Source: Pseudophaeobacter leonis (GTDB lineage: Bacteria; Pseudomonadota; Alphaproteobacteria; Rhodobacterales; Rhodobacteraceae). Taken from it: a stretch of 42,367 nt of DNA. How positions within the stretch are numbered: position 1 is the stretch's first letter; each line of letters starts with the position of its first letter. The notes beneath the pieces were generated by a model. It worked only from the letters and a program-made list of their open reading frames with translations, had not been told where the DNA came from and searched no databases. The DNA lies in the NCBI RefSeq assembly GCF_002087335.1, contig NZ_MWVJ01000067.1, forward strand, positions 1-42,367, read 5' to 3'. The translations under genes and the position numbers were made by a program. Shown piece after piece: positions 35,594 through 42,367 of the stretch.

Positions 35594-38029
35594 CTAGCTG
35601 CGCATCAGGGAATGCGTGGCATCATAGGGACTGGGCGCGATCACCTGTGCTGTGACCGGCGCGCCAAAATGATCAAGGGTCAGACTGCTGCCCGGCACGG
35701 CAAGGCTGGGCGCGACAAAGGCATAGGCCAGGTTTTTGCCCACCCGGTGCCCCCAGTCTCCCGACGTGACGGTGCCAACAACCGCGCCGTTATGCGAAAC
35801 AGAGGCACCGGGCTGCGCCGGAGCTTTACTGCAGTCGATCTCAAGGCTGACCAGGTGTTTTTCTGGCCCCCTCTCTAGCCGTTTCATGAGAGCTGATTTG
35901 CCGACAAAATCAGGCTTGTCCAGTTTGACAAAGCGATCTAACCCGGTCTCAAACGGGTCAAATTCCGTCAACAGATCCGCCTGCCAGTGCAAAAACCCTT
36001 TCTCCATCCGCATAGAGTCAACCGCACGCGCGCCAAACAGAGACAGGCCACAGGCCTCGCCCGCCCGGCGCAGCGCCAGATAGGCGGCATAGAGCGAGGC
36101 GTTGGGCACATGGATTTCATAGGCCAGCTCACCCGAAAAGCTGACCCCCAGAACGGTGGCTGGCGCATAGCCGATAAAACACTCGCGCGCTGACAGCCAG
36201 GGAAAGGCCGGGGCAGACCAGTCGCCCCGCGCCGCAGCCCTAAGCACCTCGCGCGCCCTGGGGCCTGCCAGAACCAGAATGGTCTGCTCAGAGGTGAGGC
36301 TCTTGATGCGGACATCCTCATCGGCGCGAATATGCGCCTGCAGCCAATCCAGATCATGCAGCTCACTTGCGGCAGCAGACCCGTACCAAACCCGGCCAGG
36401 CCCGCGATCCGAGGCCGCAAGATTGGCCAGCGTGGCCTCGGCTTTGACCATGCCAAGGTGATTGAGCAGATAGCCAAGGCCAACGCGGCCCGGCTTTTCA
36501 CTGACCCGACCACAGAACATGCGGTCCAGAAATGCATGGGTATCTGCGCCGGTGATCTCCAGCCGGTTAAAGCCGTTGACCTCGGCCAGGCCGACGCGCT
36601 GCTGCACTGCCGCCACCTCGGCGGCGACCAGATCGAAAGTTTCGACAAAATCAAACCCCAAGCTGGGATGAAAATCGGCGCTTGGTTTGATGTAGTCCAC
36701 CCGTTCCCAGCCATTGACCACGGTAAACTCTGCCCCTTCGGCCGCCAGTACCGGGGTCAGCGGCGTGGTGCGGGCATTGCGGCCTGCGGGACGATGTTCA
36801 TGCGGGAAGTGAAAGCGAAATTCGTTCTGGTAGTCCTCTATTGCCTTCAGCGCTGTCAGCTCAACATTGCTGTGGGGGCCAAAGCGGCGCGGATCAATGC
36901 ACCAGGTGTCATAGCAGGCGTCGCCCTGCACGATCTGCTGCGCCAAGAGCCAGCCATGCCCACCGCCCTCGCCCAGACCAGCGCGCAGGCCGATGATGCA
37001 AAAGGCGTTGCGCTTGCCGGGGATCGGCCCCACCAGCGGGGCACCATCAATGGTATAGGTAATCGGCCCGTTGACCACGGTATGAATACCAGTCTCCATC
37101 AAGGCCGGCATCCGGGCAAAGGCCCCTTCCAGCACATCTGTGACCCGGTCCAGATCATCCGGACACAGCGCGTTGACGAAATTGGGGTCAATCCCGTCCA
37201 TGCCCCAGGTCTTGCAGTCCTGCTCATAAAACCCGACCAACAGCCCGTTCTTTTCCTGTCGGCAATAGTAATCCGAGATCGGGCAGCGCAGCAGCGGCAT
37301 GCGATGGTCTGCGTCGCGGATTGCCGGGATCTCTTCGGTCAGGAAATACTGGTGCTCCATCGAGGTGACGGGGTGCTGCACCCCCATCATCGCGGCGACC
37401 TCGTTAACGCGGTAGCCACAGGCATTCACCACGATGTCACAGTCTATGTCACCCTTGCTGGTTTGCACCGTCCAGGTGTCATCCCGGTGCTGCATGAGGC
37501 CCGTAACCGGCGTGTTACGATAGATCTCGGCCCCTGCCTTGCGGGCCCGGCGTGCCAGCGCCTGACAAAGCTGCGCCGGGTCAATATCGCCGTCCAATGG
37601 ATCCCACAGCCCTCCGATCAGGTTGTCAGTGGAAATCAACGGATGGCGGCGGGCGCATTCCTCTGCATCAATCACCTCAAATTCCACCCCCATGCCCCGC
37701 GCCATCGAGGCAAAATGACGATAGCCCTGCATCTGCTCTGGGGTATTGGCCAGACGAATGCCGCCATCCCCGTGATGGTAGTTGATCGGGTAGTCGGGAT
37801 CCTCTGCCAGCTCTTTGTACAGGCTGATTGAGTGGCTTTTGAGCCCCACCATAGTCTGGTTCATGCCAAAGTGGGTGACCTGCGCGGCCGAGTGCCAGGT
37901 GGTGCCGCTTGTCAGTTCGTCCCGCTCAACCAGCACCACGTCTGACCAGCCCTCCCGGGTCAGATGATACAGGGTTGAACAGCCTGCAATGCCGCCGCCG
38001 ATCACGACGACTTTGGTTCGTGTTTTCAT
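35594..38029 (-). CDS. FAD-dependent dimethylglycine/sarcosine dehydrogenase-like enzyme with GcvT domain
   Basis: The 811-residue protein has an N-terminal DAO domain (VVVIGGGIAGCSTLYHL, about 7-23), a TSGTTWHSAAQ motif whose His (about 46) corresponds to the covalent FAD-linked His of dimethylglycine oxidase and dehydrogenase, an FAO middle domain (about 370-425), and a C-terminal GcvT-like aminomethyl-folate domain (about 430-810: GLAEVNGFNRLEITGADTHA, FSGELAYEIHVPNASLYAAY, RMEKGFLHWQADLLTEFDPF). Such enzymes demethylate N-methyl glycines and pass the one-carbon unit to tetrahydrofolate. Substrate is inferred as an N-methylated amino acid or a betaine-derived amine. It faces the amino-acid-type ABC operon and the LysR gene lies upstream. 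Confidence 0.93.
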   Translation of the reverse strand: MKTRTKVVVIGGGIAGCSTLYHLTREGWSDVVLVERDELTSGTTWHSAAQVTHFGMNQTMVGLKSHSISLYKELAEDPDYPINYHHGDGGIRLANTPEQMQGYRHFASMARGMGVEFEVIDAEECARRHPLISTDNLIGGLWDPLDGDIDPAQLCQALARRARKAGAEIYRNTPVTGLMQHRDDTWTVQTSKGDIDCDIVVNACGYRVNEVAAMMGVQHPVTSMEHQYFLTEEIPAIRDADHRMPLLRCPISDYYCRQEKNGLLVGFYEQDCKTWGMDGIDPNFVNALCPDDLDRVTDVLEGAFARMPALMETGIHTVVNGPITYTIDGAPLVGPIPGKRNAFCIIGLRAGLGEGGGHGWLLAQQIVQGDACYDTWCIDPRRFGPHSNVELTALKAIEDYQNEFRFHFPHEHRPAGRNARTTPLTPVLAAEGAEFTVVNGWERVDYIKPSADFHPSLGFDFVETFDLVAAEVAAVQQRVGLAEVNGFNRLEITGADTHAFLDRMFCGRVSEKPGRVGLGYLLNHLGMVKAEATLANLAASDRGPGRVWYGSAAASELHDLDWLQAHIRADEDVRIKSLTSEQTILVLAGPRAREVLRAAARGDWSAPAFPWLSARECFIGYAPATVLGVSFSGELAYEIHVPNASLYAAYLALRRAGEACGLSLFGARAVDSMRMEKGFLHWQADLLTEFDPFETGLDRFVKLDKPDFVGKSALMKRLERGPEKHLVSLEIDCSKAPAQPGASVSHNGAVVGTVTSGDWGHRVGKNLAYAFVAPSLAVPGSSLTLDHFGAPVTAQVIAPSPYDATHSLMRS

Positions 38030-38169
38030 CTCATATACTCCCGGGCTACCGCACAGAGATCAGCGGCCCTGAAGCTGTTTTGGTCAAGCCTGCGCGCACC
38101 GCCGCGCGGAAAACCGAATGTAACCTACGGATTGTCGCGGTGGCCAAATTCCCCGCCTCCCGAGCCGGT

Positions 38170-39175
38170 CTAATCTTCGGTTTCGGTCTTGGCCGGCCCC
38201 GGCGCATCCTCGCCCAGAACGGTAAACTCATGCGCCAGCCAGGGCACCTTTGCGACCACCGGCTCTGTAAAGTTGCGGGCAATCAGGCGGCGCAGGGCAC
38301 TGGCGACAACCTCGGCCATGCCGGGGGGAAAGACATCGGTACTAAACAGCGAAAGATTGCGGGCAAAGCCCTTGTTTGGAAACGGCAAAAGCGTCACCCG
38401 GTCGTGAAAGCGCTTGGCGCGAAAATAGCTGGCCGGGGTGGTGATCGCCCAGCCACTGCCCTCGGCCACCAGTCCCATCAGTGAATGATTGCTCTCCAGC
38501 TCAAACCGGTTCGGCAGGGTCACCTTGAGGCGGCGCAGGTGGATCTCGATGAGATTGCCAATAATCTGCGCACCCGAATAGCGAAGAAACGGCAGCGAGG
38601 AGTTGCCGTTGAGAAATTCTTCCGCGTTCAGGGTCGAGCTGCTTGGCACTGCCACCACAAAGGGATCACGCAGCAGACGGTATTCTACCAATCCCGGAAT
38701 ATCGCTCAATGGGCGGGTGGCGACGGCCGCGTCCAGTTTTTGCTCCACAAGAAGCTGCAAGATCGCATGGCTGGGCCGCGTGTAGTGCATAAAGCGGCAT
38801 TTCGGCAGTGCCGTGGCGAGGAACTGCCGCCAGCTCCGGCGCCACTTCGCTGTCAAAATCATCCACCATACCAAAGCGCAGATCGCGGGATTCGGCCCAG
38901 TTTCCAGTTGTCAGCTCCGTCTCGCCCCGGCGGATCAGCCGGATGACATCCTCAACATAGCGGGCAAAGATCACCCCAGCGGACGTTAGCTGCATGGGGC
39001 GTTTGGAATGGTCCAGCAGTGCGACGCCAAGACTGTCTTGCAAACTGTGCAGATGCTGTGAGACGGTGCTGGGGGACAACCCGCTTTCCGCCGCCGTCTT
39101 TTGAATAGAGCCAGTGCGCGCCGCCAGCAAAAAGACCTCCAGCCACCGCATGCTGAGTTTCGAACGGTTTATCAT
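38170..39175 (-). pseudogene. LysR-family regulator, frameshifted
   Basis: The N-terminal piece starts at ATG 39175 (MINRSKLSMRWLEVFLLAAR; AAGGG upstream) with the helix-turn-helix TGSIQKTAAESGLSPSTVSQ and HLHSLQDSLGVALLDHSKRP. It breaks after VAPELA. The second piece resumes QFLATALPKCRFMHYTRPSH, LLVEQKLDAAVATRPLSDIP and SGWAITTPASYFRAKRFHDR. Removing one G near 38828 joins them into 334 residues. It is divergent from tauA and upstream of the FAD/GcvT oxidase gene. Co-inducer unknown; taurine-type operons in roseobacters usually have a TauR (GntR/MocR) regulator instead. Confidence 0.88.
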
Positions 39176-39438
39176 TGGCACCCTTTCCCAATCCCGTGGC
39201 GCCGCGCGACCAAAGCCTGCAAAACCACAATGCCCCACCTAACCACTTATTCGACTTTTCCGATACTAGATTTCGGCTTTGCAGGAACCCCCAATTTTGT
39301 GCAGCCCGGCCAGCTTTGTTCGCTAAGTTTTTTCTACTGATTGCGCGTGCCCCAATTCCAGCGCCGCACTCCACAGCAAAAAAGCAGGCAGGCCAAACTG
39401 CCCAACAGATCAAACCAAACCGACAACAGGGTGAAAAA
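39176..39438. promoter_or_regulatory. Divergent regulatory region of the LysR gene and tauA
   Basis: The 263 bp hold an 8-bp perfect inverted repeat, CCTGCAAA (39216-39223) and TTTGCAGG (39278-39285), 54 bases apart. An AT-richer stretch with CCGATACTAGATTTCGG lies between. The spacing would suit two LysR dimers on one looped region. No clear -35/-10 pair is seen. AGGGTG precedes tauA. Confidence 0.35.
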
Positions 39439-40441
39439 ATGAAACTGACAAAATTAAAGTCCGTGATGACCTCGACAGCTGCGGCTGCGGCCATGCTCAC
39501 CGCCTCTCAGGCGGCAGCCTTGGATGAGTTGACAGTGGCCTACTTCCTTGAGTGGCCAATGCCGTTCCAATACGGCAAGGCCGAAGGCATCTATGAGGAA
39601 AGAGCTGGGGGTCAAAATCAACTGGGTCGCCTTTGACACCGGCACCGCCATGTCCGCTGCCATGGCCTCGGGTGATGTGCATATTTCCGTCAGCCAGGGC
39701 GTTCCTCCTTTTGTTGTCGCCACCTCTGCCGGGCAGGATCTGCAGGCACTGGACGTGGCTGTTAGCTATTCGGAAAACGACAACTGTGTTGTCTCCGAGG
39801 GGCTGGAGATCGACAAGACCTCAGCCTCTGAGCTGACAGGCAAAAAGGTCGGCGTCCCAATCGGCACCGCCGCGCATTACGGCTTTCTGTCGCAGATGAA
39901 GCACTTTGGTGTCGATGTGAACTCGATGGAAATCGTAGACATGGCGCCCGCGGATGGCGCGGCTGCGTTTGCTCAGGGCAACCTGGACATGGTCTGCGGT
40001 TGGGGCGGTGCCCTGCGCCGCATGAAAGAGCATGGCAACGTGCTGTTGACCGGTGCCGAAAAAGAAGCACTGGGCATTCTGGTGTTTGACGTCACCACGG
40101 CGCCCTCGAACTTTGTCACGGAAGAGCCCGAGCTTGTTGCCGGCTTTTTGAAGGTGACCGCCGACATGAACGCCATGTGGAACGCAGGCGACAAAAAAGA
40201 CGTCATGCTGCCGGTGATCGCCAAGGACTCGGGCATGGATCTGGCTGATACCGAGGCCACCATCTCGACCTTCAGCTTCCCCTCGGTCGATGACCAGCTG
40301 TCGGATAAATGGCTGGGCGGCGCGGCTCAGACCTTTATGCCCGGCGTGGCAAATGTCTTTGTCGATGCCGGCAGCATGGAAGGCGCGCTTGAGTCCTACG
40401 CCGCTGCGGTTGAGACCAGCCCGCTTGCCGCAAGCAAGTAA
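39439..40441 (+). pseudogene. tauA: Taurine-type ABC substrate-binding protein (TauA-like), frameshifted
   Basis: A signal peptide (MKLTKLKSVMTSTAAAAAML) is followed by LDELTVAYFLEWPMPFQYGK, then a break at EGIYE. Removing one G near 39597 restores KELGVKINWVAFDTGTAMSA and continues AMASGDVHISVSQGVPPFVV to VDMAPADGAAAFAQGNLDMV and an end at LAASK, 333 residues. The pattern (YFxxWPxP, TGTAMSAAMASGDV, SQGVPPF) is that of roseobacter taurine-binding proteins. Ligand is probably taurine or a close sulfonate; no tpa, xsc or ald is in the window. A hairpin follows before tauB. Confidence 0.85.
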
Positions 40442-40461
40442 GTCAGAGACCTGACACGATA

Positions 40462-40487
40462 TGGCCCGGACGCATCCGGGCCATTTT
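40462..40487 (+). terminator. Intercistronic hairpin with T-run between tauA and tauB
   Basis: TGGCCCGGA (40462-40470), loop CGCA and TCCGGGCCA (40475-40483) form a perfect 9-bp stem followed by TTTT. The next gene continues the operon, so it is probably a partial terminator or an mRNA-stabilising hairpin favouring the binding protein. Confidence 0.75.
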
Positions 40488-40513
40488 CCACATAAAACAG
40501 CAAGGGGATGGCC

Positions 40514-41320
40514 ATGAACGGATTGGACATCAGCGGGCTTTCTATGCGCTTTGATCTGCCCAATGGCAGCTCGGTGCAGGCGCTGAAAGACGTATCGATT
40601 TCACTGAAACCAGGGGAGCTCATGTCGGTTCTGGGGCCCTCAGGCTGCGGTAAGACCACGCTATTGAACATTCTCGCAGGCTTTCTTGCGCCCACCGAAG
40701 GTAAGATCGAGCTGAATGGCCATATGGTCACGGGCCCAGATGCCGAACGCGGCATGGTGTTTCAGAAGGGCGCGTTGTTTGAGTGGATGAACGTGCGCCA
40801 GAACGTTGACTTTGGGCCCCGTATGAAAGGCATGCCCAAGCCCGAACGCGACAAGATCGCGGACCACCTGCTTGAGGTCGTGGGGCTGCAGGATTTCAAG
40901 GAAAAAGCCGTCTATGAGCTGTCGGGCGGCATGCAGCAACGTGTGGCTCTGGCCCGCTGCCTCGCCAATGAGCCCGACATTATTCTGATGGATGAACCCC
41001 TTGGCGCGCTGGACGCGCTGACCCGTGAAAAGATGCAGGGCCTGGTGCTGAAGCTCTGGAAAGAGACCGGCAAGACCATCACCCTGATCACCCATTCGGT
41101 CGAAGAAGCCCTGCTGCTGGGCGAGCGCCTGTTGGTGATGGCACCGCGCCCCGGTCGCATCCACAAGGAATACCGCCTGCCCTTTGCCGAACGCGGCGTC
41201 AATGCCGATCTGCGGGACGTAAAAAAATCCGAAGGCTTTGCCGAGACCCGCGATGAGATCCTGTCGATGATCTGGGAAATGGAAGAAGAGATCATGGGCC
41301 GCACGGAGGAGGTCGCATGA
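40514..41320 (+). CDS. tauB: Taurine-type ABC transporter ATP-binding protein (TauB-like)
   Basis: The 268-residue ATPase has Walker A GPSGCGKTT (about 41-49), the signature LSGGMQQRVALARCL (about 135-149) and Walker B IILMDEPLGALD (about 155-166), followed by the H-loop ITLITHSVEEALLLG. This matches the nitrate/taurine/sulfonate ATPase family. I chose ATG 40514 because AAGGGG (40502-40507) lies 6 bases upstream; the ATG at 40508 would leave no spacing. Its stop overlaps the next gene start (ATGA). Confidence 0.92.
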   Translation: MNGLDISGLSMRFDLPNGSSVQALKDVSISLKPGELMSVLGPSGCGKTTLLNILAGFLAPTEGKIELNGHMVTGPDAERGMVFQKGALFEWMNVRQNVDFGPRMKGMPKPERDKIADHLLEVVGLQDFKEKAVYELSGGMQQRVALARCLANEPDIILMDEPLGALDALTREKMQGLVLKLWKETGKTITLITHSVEEALLLGERLLVMAPRPGRIHKEYRLPFAERGVNADLRDVKKSEGFAETRDEILSMIWEMEEEIMGRTEEVA

Positions 41321-42367
41321 GTGTTCTGCTCTTTTACATCGCCCTCTTTGTCGGCGCCTTCCTGCTGGTCAAGGTGATCCGCAAAAGCATGACCTCGCAA
41401 AAGGATTTCACCAGCCTCAAGACCGTGACCTTTGGCGACGAAAGCGCGGTGACACCGGACCGGGCCGCCTCGGTTATCTCTGTTCTGGTGATCTTTGTGA
41501 TCTGGGCCGCCTTTACCGGCTCCAAACTGCTGCCCTTTCATGTGCCAGGACCCTTTACCGGGGAAACCCAGTTCACCTACAGGGTTGAGGCGCCTGAGGG
41601 GCAAAAGGACGAGGCCACCGTGTTTGTCCGGGTTGCCCCTTTTGGAGAAGAGGCCGACCCCTTTGAGGTTCCCCCCGGTGAGGGGTTCGCCAAGGATGAT
41701 GCCGTGGCAATGACCGCCTCGCGCTCGGCCACGATCCTGTTTGACAAAAACGATGAGATCCGCCGCAAGGATGGCGCCAGAATTACCGCCATCAATGGCA
41801 GCGCAAGTGCTTCGGACGGCAGTTTTGACGCAGGCGACGGCAGTATCACGCTGACCGCCAAAGGCGCCATTGTCTACACGCCCAATCTGGGCATGCAGAT
41901 GAACCCGATCTGGCTGCCCTCGCCCGAGAAAGTCGTCGAGCGCTTCTTTGAGATCTCACGCGAAGGCTATCAGAATTTCTCGCTCTGGGAGCACCTCGGC
42001 TGGTCGCTGACCCGTGTTATCGTTGGCTTTATTCTGGGCGCGCTGGTCGGCATTCCTCTGGGCTACGCCATGGGGCTTTCGGGCTGGTTCCGGGGCTGGT
42101 TTGATCCCATCGTGGAATTCATGCGGCCGGTGCCACCGCTGGCGCTGATCCCGCTGGTGATCATCTGGTTCGGTATTTGGGAGACCGGCAAGATTGTCCT
42201 GCTGTTCCTCGCAGCCCTCTGGATCATGACCATCGCCGCCCGGGCAGGTGTGTCGGGGGTCAATATTTCCAAGATCCACGCGGCCTACTCGCTGGGCGCC
42301 TCCAGGGCGCAGATCATGCGCTATGTTATCGTGCCCAACTCGCTGCCCGAAATCTTTACCGGCGCCC
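41317..42367 (+). CDS. tauC: Taurine-type ABC permease (TauC-like) with large N-terminal insertion, partial
   Basis: The frame is open to the window edge (350 codons). A first helix (VLLFYIALFVGAFLLVKVI) and a second (VISVLVIFVIWAAFTG) are followed by about 140 residues of probably periplasmic sequence (LPFHVPGPFTGETQFTY, EAPEGQKDEATVFVRVAPFG, GSFDAGDGSITLTAKGA), and only then the transport domain (NFSLWEHLGWSLTRVIVGFI, MRPVPPLALIPLVIIWFGIW, AAYSLGASRAQIMRYVIVPN). Ordinary TauC has no such extra domain. The EAA loop is intact. ATGA overlap with tauB puts it in the operon. Confidence 0.88.
   Translation, partial: MSVLLFYIALFVGAFLLVKVIRKSMTSQKDFTSLKTVTFGDESAVTPDRAASVISVLVIFVIWAAFTGSKLLPFHVPGPFTGETQFTYRVEAPEGQKDEATVFVRVAPFGEEADPFEVPPGEGFAKDDAVAMTASRSATILFDKNDEIRRKDGARITAINGSASASDGSFDAGDGSITLTAKGAIVYTPNLGMQMNPIWLPSPEKVVERFFEISREGYQNFSLWEHLGWSLTRVIVGFILGALVGIPLGYAMGLSGWFRGWFDPIVEFMRPVPPLALIPLVIIWFGIWETGKIVLLFLAALWIMTIAARAGVSGVNISKIHAAYSLGASRAQIMRYVIVPNSLPEIFTGA

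Noticed and set aside
36332..37831. 499-codon plus-strand frame opposite the FAD/GcvT enzyme
   Set aside because: It is a shadow in GC-rich coding DNA, without recognisable domains.
6287..39597. Programmed ribosomal frameshifting as the cause of the split frames
   Set aside because: The breaks are in unrelated genes, at varied positions and in both directions, without a common slippery sequence or downstream structure, and these families are not known for it.

Overview
The window reads as a chromosomal segment of a marine Rhodobacterales (Roseobacter-group) alphaproteobacterium. The DNA is GC-rich (about 60% by eye). It carries Roseobacter-typical families: ClpA, rpsD with an alphaproteobacterial intergenic palindrome upstream, extensin-like and DUF2125 proteins, a Hint-domain protein, an LpxR-like outer-membrane protein, and many ABC transporters for organic nitrogen and sulfur compounds. 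This placement is inferred from protein content; no marker search was possible. No tRNA, rRNA, CRISPR array, insertion sequence, phage gene or plasmid function was seen.

Layout. 1-9.8 kb: start of a methyltransferase gene, divergent from gloB; then clpA and a secreted M23 peptidase; then, on the minus strand, a TolQ/MotA-like proton channel gene followed by its coiled-coil OmpA/MotB-like partner; ChaC-type gamma-glutamylcyclotransferase; a decayed DUF2125 gene. 9.9-14.9 kb: minus-strand hisC - prephenate dehydrogenase - extensin-like operon, a PLP class V aminotransferase, and a divergent Lrp/AsnC regulator. 14.9-18.8 kb: secreted PA14-like protein, rpsD with promoter, structured leader and terminator, Hint-domain protein, LpxR-like protein. 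19.1-22.2 kb: AraC regulator divergent from a cupin and a flavin monooxygenase. 22.3-32.3 kb: a peptide-type ABC operon (binding protein, two permeases, two ATPases), a LysR regulator divergent from a YtcJ-type amidohydrolase that overlaps a COG0523/CobW GTPase, and a BetI-type TetR. 32.4-38.0 kb: a polar amino acid-type ABC transporter convergent with a dimethylglycine-dehydrogenase-like FAD/GcvT enzyme. 38.2-42.4 kb: LysR regulator divergent from a taurine-type tauABC operon that runs off the window.

Physiologically the right half is a scavenging region: peptides or related amides, a probable N-methylated amino acid, and taurine or a similar sulfonate, each with its own regulator. The left half is housekeeping and envelope maintenance.

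The most striking property is the number of broken genes. At least ten otherwise conserved genes are split by what look like single-base insertions or deletions, mostly in or beside short homopolymers. Two more carry an in-frame TAG with conserved sequence continuing after it, and DUF2125 looks internally deleted. Adding or removing the inferred base makes the restored length divisible by three in each simple case, and conserved motifs lie on both sides. The simplest reading is an assembly with uncorrected indel errors; real decay of some loci cannot be excluded. Broken genes are given one spanning coordinate. No convincing new defence or mobile system was found; the best biological leads are the amidohydrolase-COG0523 pair, the rpsD leader, the 13-bp repeat array before gloB, and the TauC-like permease with a large insertion.
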